Source: Streptomyces catenulae
GTDB taxonomy: Bacteria > Actinomycetota > Actinomycetes > Streptomycetales > Streptomycetaceae
Direction of reading: 5' to 3'
DNA length: 64,000 bases
Assembly: GCF_000718015.1 (NCBI RefSeq)
Contig: NZ_JODY01000012.1
Coordinates: 1 to 64,000, forward strand
Part shown: positions 19,085-26,909 of the stretch, piece after piece
Layout: each line of letters opens with the position of its first letter
Position numbering within the stretch: position 1 is the first letter of the stretch
Notes under the pieces: generated by a model
Databases searched by the model: none
The model's input: only the letters and a program-made list of their open reading frames with translations
Told to the model about the DNA's origin: nothing
Translations under genes and position numbers: made by a program

Positions 19085-19447
19085 ATGCGCATCACCTCAC
19101 TGCACCGCACCATCCGCCGCCCGGCCGCCCTGGCGGCCGCCACCGGCCTGATCACCGCCGCCCTGCTCACCGGTACGGCACCCGGGGCGCAGGCCACCAC
19201 CGGACCGAGCCCCAAGGCGGCCTGCGCCTACTACAGCGGCACCGCGCTGACCGTGTACGGCCAGCGCAACGACCGGGTCAAGCAGGTCCAGTGCCTGCTG
19301 GCCAACCGTAAGTACCTGCCGTGGAGCAGCCTCACCGGCTACTTCGGCGACCAGACGCTCGCCGCCGTCAAGAAGTTCCAGAAGGCGGCGCATCTGACCG
19401 CCGACGGCAAGGTCGGCAAGAAGACCTGGAAGGCGCTCTACGCCTGA
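19085..19447 (+). CDS. Secreted peptidoglycan-binding-domain protein
   Basis: The 120-aa protein has a signal peptide (basic RTIRRP start, hydrophobic core, likely cleavage after GAQA at ~37) and one PG_binding_1 domain (VKQVQCLLANR...GYFGDQTLAAVKKFQKAAHLTADGKVGKKTWKAL). There is no catalytic domain, so it probably binds cell wall without cutting it. Two Cys (about residues 47 and 73) may form a disulphide. The start at 19085 follows GAAAAGAGGA; an upstream in-frame ATG at 19028 lacks such a site and would bury the signal peptide. Confidence 0.87.
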   Translation: MRITSLHRTIRRPAALAAATGLITAALLTGTAPGAQATTGPSPKAACAYYSGTALTVYGQRNDRVKQVQCLLANRKYLPWSSLTGYFGDQTLAAVKKFQKAAHLTADGKVGKKTWKALYA

Positions 19448-19488
19448 CCGACCGCCGCGCACCGACGGCGCGCGGCGCTCTCTCCGTA

Positions 19489-19520
19489 CGGCGGGCCGTC
19501 CCGGGCGGGGCGGCCCGCCG
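19489..19520 (+). terminator. Perfect 10-bp hairpin after the peptidoglycan-binding gene
   Basis: The arms CGGCGGGCCG (19489-19498) and CGGCCCGCCG (19511-19520) pair around a 12-base loop, 41 bases after the stop. Confidence 0.55.
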
Positions 19521-19798
19521 CTCACGTCCGGTGCAACCACCACCCGGCAAGGCCACGCCCTTCGCGCATCCCGCACTCCTCCCCTCTTCTCCCCTTCTGT
19601 TCCGTACGTGTCACGTCCGTCCCTGTTGCGTCACGTCCGTCACGGTTACGCGGGTCTTCCGTCACAGGTGATCAACAGCCCCTGTCCGTACGGCGGTCGG
19701 TGTCGTTGTCCCGGCGCAGGACACAGGAACACCCGCTCCGTCCGCGCCTTTCCACAGACCGCGCGGCCGGGGCCCCGGATCAGGGAGGCGAGGCAGCG
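19521..19798. other. Intergenic, no gene seen
   Basis: Together with the terminator just before it, this makes a 351-bp gap. It is relatively AT-rich around 19570-19680, where the promoter of the small HTH gene is likely, but I cannot assign hexamers. Confidence 0.35.
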
Positions 19799-19993
19799 AT
19801 GACCGACCGGAGGCTCTGGTCCTACAAGGACATCGCCGCGCACATCCGGGTGCGACCGGACACCGTGCGCTCCTACCGCAAGCACGGACTCCTCCCCGAG
19901 CCGGACCATGTCGAGGGCGGCCGTCCGTACTGGTTCGCCGACACCGTCCGCGACTGGGTGACCCGCAGACCGGGCCACAGCCGCCGGGGGTGA
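19799..19993 (+). CDS. Small MerR-like helix-turn-helix protein
   Basis: The 64-aa protein begins at ATG 19799 with GGGAGG upstream. Its core (YKDIAAHIRVRPDTVRSYRKHGLLPEPDHVEGGRPYW) is a single winged-helix reader like the DNA-binding part of MerR proteins or phage excisionases. There is no dimerisation or effector domain, so it is a stand-alone HTH protein. No target can be inferred; ketopantoate reductase follows 126 bp later. Confidence 0.75.
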   Translation: MTDRRLWSYKDIAAHIRVRPDTVRSYRKHGLLPEPDHVEGGRPYWFADTVRDWVTRRPGHSRRG

Positions 19994-20119
19994 CCTCGGC
20001 CCCGCACACCCCCGGCACGGGGCACGCGCCGCGTCGGGCCGACATCCCCCCGACCACCGGGCACGGGCGGTTGCGCGCACCACCGGACATGCCGGGCCGA
20101 CCCCTCCTACGATCACCCC

Positions 20120-21043
20120 ATGTCCACGACATCTCGCTCCTCCTCCGCCCGGCTGGCGGTGATCGGCGCCGGTGGGGTCGGCGGCTACACCGCCGCCCTG
20201 GCGCACTGGGCCGGTCTCGACGTCACCCTGTGCGCACGGACGCCCGTCGACGGGCTGACCGTCACCCTCGACGGCGTCGACCGGCACGCCGCGGTGCCCG
20301 TCGTCACCGATCCCGCGCGGGTCGGACCCGTCGACTGGGTGCTGCTGACCACCAAGGCGCAGGACACCCCGGGCGCCGCACCGTGGCTGCGCGCCCTGTG
20401 CGGGCCAGGCACCACGGTCGCGGTGCTCCAGAACGGCACCGGGCTCGCGGAACGCGTCGCCCCGTATGTTCCGGAGGGAACCGCGACGCTGCCGGTGATC
20501 TGCTACTTCTCGGCGGAGCGCACCGCGCCGGGGCGGATCGTCCACCACCTCGCGAGCGAACTCCATGTGCCGCAGGGCCCGTCGTCCGAGGCGTTCGCCG
20601 CGCTGCTGGACGGCACCGGGCTGAACGTCACGCAGGTGCCGGACTTCACCACCGCCACCTGGCGCAAGCTGTTCTTCAACCTCGCCGCCAACCCGCTCAC
20701 CGCGCTGCTCGGGCAACGGATGGGCATCTTCCGGGAGGCGGAGATGGCCGCGCTCGCCCGCGCCCTGCTCACCGAGGCGGCGCAGGTGGCCCGCGCGGAG
20801 GGGGCGGACGTCGGCGAGAGCGATATCGCCGGGACGCTGGAGATCTATGCGGCGGCGCCACCCGGCGGCGGTTCGTCGATGCTCTACGACCGCGAGGCGG
20901 GCCGCCCGCTGGAGCACGAATACCTCACCGGAGCGGTGGTCGCGGCGGGTGACCGCCACGCCGTCCCGACGCCGCTGAACCGCATGCTGCTCACCCTGCT
21001 GCGCGCCGTCGACCGCGACCTGCGGGCCTCGGGCGGCGCCTGA
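20120..21043 (+). CDS. panE: 2-dehydropantoate 2-reductase family protein
   Basis: The 307-aa protein has an ApbA/PanE Rossmann start (GAGGVGG, residues 16-22), LLTTKAQDT with a conserved Lys79 and the C-terminal-domain hallmark WRKLFFNLAANPLTAL carrying the catalytic Lys and Asn. PanE reduces ketopantoate to pantoate with NADPH in coenzyme A synthesis. Streptomyces carry several paralogues and some act on other 2-keto acids, so substrate specificity is inferred only. Confidence 0.82.
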   Translation: MSTTSRSSSARLAVIGAGGVGGYTAALAHWAGLDVTLCARTPVDGLTVTLDGVDRHAAVPVVTDPARVGPVDWVLLTTKAQDTPGAAPWLRALCGPGTTVAVLQNGTGLAERVAPYVPEGTATLPVICYFSAERTAPGRIVHHLASELHVPQGPSSEAFAALLDGTGLNVTQVPDFTTATWRKLFFNLAANPLTALLGQRMGIFREAEMAALARALLTEAAQVARAEGADVGESDIAGTLEIYAAAPPGGGSSMLYDREAGRPLEHEYLTGAVVAAGDRHAVPTPLNRMLLTLLRAVDRDLRASGGA

Positions 21044-21136
21044 GCCGGGACACCACGGAGTACGCAGAGCCCGCCACGACCGGGCCGCCACCCACCCCAA
21101 CACCGCGATAATCACGGAGAGTTCATCAACCATGAC

Positions 21137-21859
21137 TCAAAGGTAAGGGCGACCACTGACAGCGGACCGGGAGCACCGCCCCGGACCCGGAACGCGGCAC
21201 CCGTCCTGCGCGGCACCCCCCTCGCTCCGCCGCGCCGCCCCGCCGGAGCTGCCGCTCCGGACCACTACCCCGGCGGGCGCCACCCGGCGTACCGGGGCCC
21301 GCCGCGCCCGGACGGCGCGGCGGCGGGCCAGCCAGGGGACGAGGGCGCCCAGCGTGGCGACGGCGCACGAGATGCCGATGCCGATGGCGGCGGCGTAGAG
21401 GCGGTTGCCGACGGCGGCGCTGCCGAGGTAGCCGAGGCCGATCGAGTAGGTCGCCCACACCGTTTCGGCGATCGCGGTGCCGAGCAGATAGCGGCGCAGC
21501 GGATAGCGCAGGACACCCGAGGCGAGGGCGCCGACGATCCGGCCGCTGGGCAGGAAGCGCACACCGAGGACGAAGGGCAGGCCGTAGCACTCGATGCGCC
21601 GGGACGTCCACTCCAGGAGGACGCGGCGGCGGACGCTCCGCCGCATCCACCCGCGCGCCGGACCGCCGAAGCGGCGGGCGAGGAGATACATCAGCAGGTC
21701 ACCGAGGGTGGCGCTACCGGCGACGACGATCAGGACGAAGGGGAGGAAGAGGTCGCCGTGCGCGGCGAGGACCCCGGCGGAAACCAGCAGCGCGGAGTTG
21801 GGCACCAGCGGTGGCAGGGTGGTGAGCACCAGGAGCCCGTAGAGGGCCAGCACGTCCAT
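21137..21859 (-). CDS. DedA-family membrane protein
   Basis: The 240-aa protein has the DedA/VTT pattern: an amphipathic N-terminal segment (LYGLLVLTTLPPLVPNSALLVSAGVLA), the conserved GDLLMYLLARRFGG, the LGVRFLPSGRIVGALASG re-entrant region and further membrane helices. DedA proteins are linked to lipid scrambling or flipping and membrane homeostasis. GGAGG lies 8 bases before ATG 21859. The Arg/Gly-rich C-terminal tail is unlike the family and may be disordered. Confidence 0.83.
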   Translation of the reverse strand: MDVLALYGLLVLTTLPPLVPNSALLVSAGVLAAHGDLFLPFVLIVVAGSATLGDLLMYLLARRFGGPARGWMRRSVRRRVLLEWTSRRIECYGLPFVLGVRFLPSGRIVGALASGVLRYPLRRYLLGTAIAETVWATYSIGLGYLGSAAVGNRLYAAAIGIGISCAVATLGALVPWLARRRAVRARRAPVRRVAPAGVVVRSGSSGGAARRSEGGAAQDGCRVPGPGRCSRSAVSGRPYL

Positions 21860-21981
21860 CCGGCGCGCCTCCTCCGATCGCCCCGGCGCGGAGCGGGCCC
21901 GCACCGGTACCTCCCAGGCTGACGCGCGGCGCGCGGGGTGGCAACGCGTGCCGGGAGAAGGGGCGCGCCGCCGCTGGATTG

Positions 21982-21998
21982 ATACCCCCTAGGGGTAT
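21982..21998. promoter_or_regulatory. CsoR-type copper operator
   Basis: The near-palindrome ATACCCCCTAGGGGTAT has arms ATACCCC (21982-21988) and GGGGTAT (21992-21998), closely matching the known CsoR consensus built on TACCC and GGGTA. It sits directly before a -10-like TACAGT (21998-22003), where binding would block transcription of the copper chaperone gene. Confidence 0.72.
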
Positions 21999-22127
21999 AC
22001 AGTTGCGCTCGTCGGACGGTGGCGACTCCGGTCGCCCCGCCGCCCCCGGTGGCGCACGCCCCGGCGGGCCCGGCACCCGTACGACACCACGACATCCACG
22101 GACCATCGGCACCACGAGGAGATTCCC

Positions 22128-22421
22128 ATGACCGCCGCATCGACGAACGGCTCCTGCTGCACGCCCGAAGGCTCCTGCCACTCCGGCGAAGGCGCGGCGC
22201 AGGCGGGCGAGATCACCACGACCTACAAGGTGACCGGGATGACCTGCGGGCACTGCGAAGGTGCGGTCAACTCCGAGATCTCGGAACTGGACGGCGTCGT
22301 GTCGGTGCGCGCGGAGGCCGCGACGGGTCTGGTGACCGTCGTCTCGCAGAGCGCCCTCGACGAGACCGCGGTGCGCGAGGCGGTGGACGAGGCCGGCTAC
22401 GAGCTGGTGGGCCGGGCCTGA
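22128..22421 (+). CDS. Heavy-metal-associated (HMA) domain copper chaperone
   Basis: The 97-aa protein has an HMA fold with GMTCGHC (Cys40, Cys43), the Cu(I)-binding loop of CopZ-type chaperones. The N-terminal extension has Cys10, Cys11, Cys17 and His18, a possible extra metal site absent from minimal CopZ. GAGGAGA precedes ATG 22128. A CsoR-type operator upstream indicates copper-induced expression. The usual partner, a CopA ATPase gene, is not adjacent. Confidence 0.88.
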   Translation: MTAASTNGSCCTPEGSCHSGEGAAQAGEITTTYKVTGMTCGHCEGAVNSEISELDGVVSVRAEAATGLVTVVSQSALDETAVREAVDEAGYELVGRA

Positions 22422-22452
22422 GCCTTCCCCGCGTGAGCCGGAGGGCTTTTCG
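22421..22452 (+). terminator. Intrinsic terminator after copper chaperone
   Basis: AGCCTTCC (22421-22428) pairs with GGAGGGCT (22440-22447) with one G-U, followed by TTTTCG. It overlaps the last base of the stop codon. Confidence 0.6.
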
Positions 22453-22529
22453 TCACAGGGGCCGCTCCATGGCCCACACAGCCCACACGTTCACAAAATT
22501 CCCACAATGGGCACAACACCCATACGTCA

Positions 22530-22555
22530 GGGCCGCGAAATTCAGATCGCGGCCC
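22530..22555. repeat. Perfect 9-bp inverted repeat beside a TTGACC box
   Basis: GGGCCGCGA (22530-22538), an 8-base A/T-containing loop and TCGCGGCCC (22547-22555) form a perfect hairpin, followed at once by TTGACC (22556-22561). It may be an operator for, or a boundary before, the transcript proposed to the right. Confidence 0.5.
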
Positions 22556-22579
22556 TTGACCGTATTCGCCCTCATATGG

Positions 22580-22906
22580 CAAGAGACTCAGATCACAGAG
22601 TTCCGAACGTAACCATCGTGGGGGGTCGAGAGTCTAACCAGGTGAGCAGGCACCCCGGCGGGGCCTGTTCGGCAACAGCCGTGCCGGTCTTGGGGGATCG
22701 GACCGGCTACGCGTGGCCGGGGCGACGTGCCCGGGGAGCTTTGAGCGGCCCTCCCGAACGTGCGCGTCCCGGCAGATCGCGGTGCACCCTGAACGCCCGG
22801 ACGGATCCCGTGGGGGGAATCCGACCCGGGACAAGGGAAGCGCCCCGCGCTCTGGACCCGTGGGGGGATCTGGAGGCGGGGCGCTTTTCGTTTCCCGTTT
22901 TTTGCT
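22580..22906 (+). ncRNA. Candidate small RNA between copper chaperone and citrate synthase
   Basis: No coding frame here has a start with a ribosome binding site or a recognisable product. The stretch is rich in local inverted repeats, holds three copies of CGTGGGGGG (near 22617, 22809 and 22859) and ends in a strong intrinsic terminator followed by a T-run on the plus strand. That terminator cannot serve the chaperone, which already has its own. From memory, a small RNA (scr2736) has been reported beside the citrate synthase gene in S. coelicolor; I cannot check identity. The 5' end is a guess. Confidence 0.42.
22838..22906 (+). terminator. Strong intrinsic terminator of the candidate sRNA
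   Basis: AAGCGCCCCGC (22838-22848) pairs perfectly with GCGGGGCGCTT (22876-22886), followed by TTCGTTTCCCGTTTTTT. The T-rich tract is only on the plus-strand side. Confidence 0.7.
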
Positions 22907-22937
22907 CCGTCCGCCTTCCCCGCACGGAAAGCGGACG

Positions 22938-22964
22938 GGCCCCCACCCGGGACGGGCGGGGGCC
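22938..22964 (-). terminator. Terminator of citrate synthase
   Basis: Read on the minus strand, GGCCCCCGCCC pairs with GGGTGGGGGCC with one G-U around a 5-base loop, about 33 bases beyond the citrate synthase stop. Confidence 0.6.
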
Positions 22965-22996
22965 GTCTCCGTACCGGGCGCGGACGCCCGGACGGA

Positions 22997-24286
22997 TCAG
23001 CGCTGCTCGACGGGCACGAAGTCGCGCTCGACGATGCCGGTGTAGATCTGCCGCGGGCGGCCGATCCGGGAACCGGGCTCCTTGATCATCTCGTGCCACT
23101 GGGCGATCCAGCCCGGGAGGCGACCGAGGGCGAAGAGGACCGTGAACATCTCGGTCGGGAAGCCCATGGCCCGGTAGATCAGACCGGTGTAGAAGTCGAC
23201 GTTCGGGTAGAGCTTGCGCTCGACGAAGTAGTCGTCGGAGAGCGCGTGCTCCTCCAGCTTCAGGGCGATGTCCAGCAGCTCGTCAGACTTGCCGAGCGCC
23301 GAGAGGACGTCGTGCGCCGCCGCCTTGATGATCTTCGCCCGGGGGTCGAAGTTCTTGTAGACGCGGTGCCCGAAGCCCATGAGCTTCACGCCGTCTTCCT
23401 TGTTCTTCACCTTGCGGATGAAGGAGTCGACGTCGCCGCCGTCGCGCTGGATGCCTTCCAGCATCTCCAGCACCGACTGGTTGGCACCGCCGTGCAGGGG
23501 GCCCCAGAGCGCGTTGATACCGGCGGAGATCGAGGCGAAGAGGTTCGCCTGCGAGGAGCCGACCAGACGCACGGTGGAGGTCGAGCAGTTCTGCTCGTGG
23601 TCCGCGTGCAGGATCAGCAGCTTGTCGAGGGCGCTGACCACGACCGGGTCCAGGTCGTACTCGGCGGCAGGCACCGAGAACGTCATGCGCAGGAAGTTCT
23701 CGACGTAGCCGAGGTCGTTACGCGGGTAGACGACCGGGTGGCCGACCGACTTCTTGTACGCGTACGCCGCGATCGTCGGCAGCTTGGCCAGCAGGCGGAT
23801 CGTGGAGATGTGCCGCTGCTGCTCGTCGAACGGGTTGTGGCTGTCCTGGTAGAAGGTCGACAGGGCGCTGACGACCGACGACAGCATCGCCATCGGGTGG
23901 GCATCCCGGGGGAAGCCGTCGTAGAAGCGCTTGACGTCCTCGTGCAGCAGGGTGTGGTACGTGATGTCCTGCTTGAAGTTGGACAGCTGATCGACGGTCG
24001 GCAGCTCACCGTTGATCAGCAGGTACGCGGTCTCGACGAACGTGCTGCGCTCCGCGAGCTGCTCGATCGGGTAGCCGCGGTAGCGCAGAATCCCCTGCTC
24101 ACCGTCCAGATAGGTGATCGCGGATTTATACGCGGCGGTGTTGCCGTAACCGGAGTCCAGGGTCACCAGACCGGTCTGGGCGCGCAGCTTCGAGATGTCG
24201 AAGCCCTTATCGCCGACGCTGCTGCCGACGACCGGGTAGCTGTATTCGCCGTCCCCGTAACGCAGTACTACAGAGTTGTCGCTCAC
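22997..24286 (-). CDS. gltA: Citrate synthase (type II)
   Basis: The 429-aa enzyme condenses oxaloacetate with acetyl-CoA at the entry of the TCA cycle. Family signatures are intact: LWGPLHGGANQSVLEML, MGFGHRVYKNFDPRAK and the Asp-containing VDFYTGLIYRAMG. The N-terminal beta-rich domain marks the hexameric type II form. I placed the start at GTG 24286 (SDNSVVLRYGDGEY) because GAGGG lies just upstream and Streptomyces orthologues begin there; the open frame extends 32 codons further without support. S. coelicolor calls this gene citA. Confidence 0.96.
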   Translation of the reverse strand: MSDNSVVLRYGDGEYSYPVVGSSVGDKGFDISKLRAQTGLVTLDSGYGNTAAYKSAITYLDGEQGILRYRGYPIEQLAERSTFVETAYLLINGELPTVDQLSNFKQDITYHTLLHEDVKRFYDGFPRDAHPMAMLSSVVSALSTFYQDSHNPFDEQQRHISTIRLLAKLPTIAAYAYKKSVGHPVVYPRNDLGYVENFLRMTFSVPAAEYDLDPVVVSALDKLLILHADHEQNCSTSTVRLVGSSQANLFASISAGINALWGPLHGGANQSVLEMLEGIQRDGGDVDSFIRKVKNKEDGVKLMGFGHRVYKNFDPRAKIIKAAAHDVLSALGKSDELLDIALKLEEHALSDDYFVERKLYPNVDFYTGLIYRAMGFPTEMFTVLFALGRLPGWIAQWHEMIKEPGSRIGRPRQIYTGIVERDFVPVEQR

Positions 24287-24443
24287 GTCATCCCTCACCG
24301 ACGTTGTGCCTCTTCTTCGAGGTGCCCTGACTGCCTCTACCTTCCCCCATTTGGACGTGGGATGTGCACTCGGGGTCGGCAATTCGGCCTTCGGGCGGCA
24401 CTGAGTGCCGTTTACCTGACCATCCTGCGCCCCTTCGACCCGA

Positions 24444-26681
24444 TTAGGGAAGTTGAGCGACGCCCACCACTCCGGCGAGTCGGCGATCGAGCGCCGTATA
24501 CCGCCGACCGGCGGACACCGTGCGTACGGCCTGCCCCAGAGCCCTCCGGGACCCCACCAGCACCACCAATCGTTTTGCCCGGGTTATCGCCGTATAGAGC
24601 AGATTCCGCTGCAACATCATCCAGGCGCCCGTGGTGACCGGAATCACCACCGCCGGGTACTCGCTCCCCTGGGAGCGGTGGATCGTCACCGCATAGGCGT
24701 GCGCCAGCTCGTCCAGCTCGTCGAAGTCGTACGGAACCTCCTCGTCCTCGTCCGTGCGCACCAGGAGCCGCTGCTCCTCGGCGTTCATATCCGTGACCAC
24801 GCCGACCGTGCCGTTGAAGACGCCGTTGCGGCCCTTCTCGTAGTTGTTACGGATCTGGGTGACCTTGTCGCCCACCCGGAAGACCCGGCCGCCGAAGCGG
24901 CGCTCCGGCACGTCCGGGCGCGCCGGGGTGACCGCCTGCTGGAGCAGGGCGTTGAGCGCGCCCGCCCCGGCCGGACCGCGGTGCATCGGGGCGAGCACCT
25001 GGACGTCCCGCCGGGCGTCCAGCCCGAACGTCGCGGGGATGCGGCGGGCCGCCACGTCGACGGTCAGCCGACCGGCCTCCTCGGTGTCCTCCTCGGAGAA
25101 GAGGAAGAAGTCCGGCAGGCCCTGGGTCAGCGGCGGCTTCCCGGCGTTGACGCGGTGCGCGTTGGTCACCACGCCGGACTGCTGGGCCTGGCGGAAGATC
25201 CTGGTCAGCCGGACGCACGGGACCGGGCCGCCGTCGGCCAGGAGATCCCGCAGCACCTCCCCCGCGCCGACCGACGGCAGCTGGTCGACATCGCCCACCA
25301 GCAGCAGATGGGCGCCCGGCGGGACCGCCTTGACCAGCTTGTTGGCGAGCAGCAGATCGAGCATGGACGCCTCGTCGACCACCACCAGATCGGCCTCCAG
25401 CGGCCGGTCGGCGTCGTAGGCGGCGTCCCCGCCGGGCTTCAGCTCCAGCAGCCGGTGGACGGTCGACGCCTCCGCGCCCGTCAGCTCCGCCAGCCGCTTG
25501 GCGGCCCGGCCCGTCGGCGCGGCCAGCACCACCCGGGCCTTCTTGGCGCGGGCCAGCTCGACCACCGAGCGGACCGTGAAGGACTTGCCGCACCCCGGGC
25601 CGCCGGTGAGCACCGCCACCTTGCGGGTCAGCGCGAGGCGCACCGCGTCCCGCTGCTCCGGTGCCAGCTCGACGCCCGTACGCCGCGCCAGCCAGGCCAG
25701 CGCCCGCTCCCAGTCGACGTCGCCGAAGACGGCGAGCCGGTCCTCGGGGGTGCGCAGGAGCCGGGTCAGCCGCCCGGTGAGGGACAGCTCGGCGCGGTGG
25801 AAAGGCACCAGGTAGACGGCGGTGACGGGGTCCTCGCCGCCGCCCCGGTGGATCTTCTCGCGCACCACGCCCTCCGGGTCCGCCGCCAGCTCGGCCAGGC
25901 AGTCGATGACCAGGCCGGTGTCCACCTGGAGCAACTTCACGGAGTCGGCGAGGAGTTGTTCCTCGGGCAGGAAGCAGTGCCCCTGGTCGGCCGATTGCGA
26001 CAGGGCGTGCTGGATCCCGGCCCGGACCCGCTCCGGGCTGTCGTGCGGGATGCCGACCGCCTGCGCGATGCGGTCGGCGGTGAGGAAGCCGATGCCCCAG
26101 ACGTCGGCGGCCAGGCGGTAGGGCCGCTCGCGGACCATGGTGACGGCGTCGTCCGCGTACTTCTTGTAGATGCGCACGGCGAGGGAGGTGGAGACGCCGA
26201 CGCCCTGGAGGAAGATCATCACTTCTTTGATCGCCTTCTGCTCCTCCCAGGCGGCGGCGATCTTCTTCATCCGCTTCGGGCCGAGCCCCGGCACCTCGAT
26301 CAGCCGCGCCGGGTCCTCCTCGATGACGTCGAGCGTGGCCACGCCGAAGTGCTCGGTGATCCGGTCGGCGATGCGCGGGCCGACGCCCTTGATCAGGCCG
26401 GAGCCCAGATAGCGGCGGATGCCCTGGACCGTGGCGGGCAGGACGGTGGTGTAGTTCTCGACGGTGAACTGCTTGCCGTACTGCGGATGCGAACCCCAGC
26501 GGCCCTCCATCCGCAGGGACTCGCCGGGCTGCGCGCCCAGCAGGGCGCCGACGACCGTCAGCAGATCGCCCGCGCCGCGGCCGGTGTCGACGCGCGCGAC
26601 GGTGTAACCGCTCTTCTCGTCGGCGTAGGTGATCCGCTCCAGGACCCCCTCGACCACCGAGGCGTTGACCGTGTTGCCCAT
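24444..26681 (-). CDS. RecD2-type SF1B DNA helicase
   Basis: The 745-aa protein has the RecD2 layout: an N-terminal OB-like part, helix-hairpin-helix repeats (GVGPRIADRI and VPGLGPKRMKKI, residues ~99-143), then SF1B helicase motifs with Walker A GGPGCGKS (Lys366), Walker B VVVDEASMLD, the GDVDQLPSV motif and a C-terminal VTIHRSQGSEYPAVV. It is a 5'-3' helicase without RecB/RecC partners. The start MGNTVNASVVEG at 26681 fits the family; the longer frame adds an Arg-rich stub. It lies 157 bp upstream of citrate synthase on the same strand. Confidence 0.9.
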   Translation of the reverse strand: MGNTVNASVVEGVLERITYADEKSGYTVARVDTGRGAGDLLTVVGALLGAQPGESLRMEGRWGSHPQYGKQFTVENYTTVLPATVQGIRRYLGSGLIKGVGPRIADRITEHFGVATLDVIEEDPARLIEVPGLGPKRMKKIAAAWEEQKAIKEVMIFLQGVGVSTSLAVRIYKKYADDAVTMVRERPYRLAADVWGIGFLTADRIAQAVGIPHDSPERVRAGIQHALSQSADQGHCFLPEEQLLADSVKLLQVDTGLVIDCLAELAADPEGVVREKIHRGGGEDPVTAVYLVPFHRAELSLTGRLTRLLRTPEDRLAVFGDVDWERALAWLARRTGVELAPEQRDAVRLALTRKVAVLTGGPGCGKSFTVRSVVELARAKKARVVLAAPTGRAAKRLAELTGAEASTVHRLLELKPGGDAAYDADRPLEADLVVVDEASMLDLLLANKLVKAVPPGAHLLLVGDVDQLPSVGAGEVLRDLLADGGPVPCVRLTRIFRQAQQSGVVTNAHRVNAGKPPLTQGLPDFFLFSEEDTEEAGRLTVDVAARRIPATFGLDARRDVQVLAPMHRGPAGAGALNALLQQAVTPARPDVPERRFGGRVFRVGDKVTQIRNNYEKGRNGVFNGTVGVVTDMNAEEQRLLVRTDEDEEVPYDFDELDELAHAYAVTIHRSQGSEYPAVVIPVTTGAWMMLQRNLLYTAITRAKRLVVLVGSRRALGQAVRTVSAGRRYTALDRRLAGVVGVAQLP

Positions 26682-26909
26682 GCTCCGAACGGTACCGCCG
26701 GGGTCCGACAACGCGGCCCGGCCGAGGCACCGGCGGGATCCTGACGGGCCGCCGGGAGGGCGGTGCCGGCCCTGCGCACGGGTCCGCGTCGGCCGCAACC
26801 GCCGGGCGGCGCCGGTCAACCGGTGATTGACCGGGCGATGCTTTCGGGCTATCCGTGATCCTCCGACTGTCCCTCATTTCGCCGGGGAAGCCCGCCGGAA
26901 GGAGCGCAC

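Noticed and set aside
22580..22906. tmRNA, RNase P or known riboswitch
   Set aside because: The candidate ncRNA lacks the tRNA-like ends of tmRNA and the conserved cores of RNase P or riboswitch classes that I can recognise.
24453..26744. 763-codon plus-strand open frame opposite RecD2
   Set aside because: Antisense shadow without a ribosome site; RecD2 motifs are clear on the minus strand.
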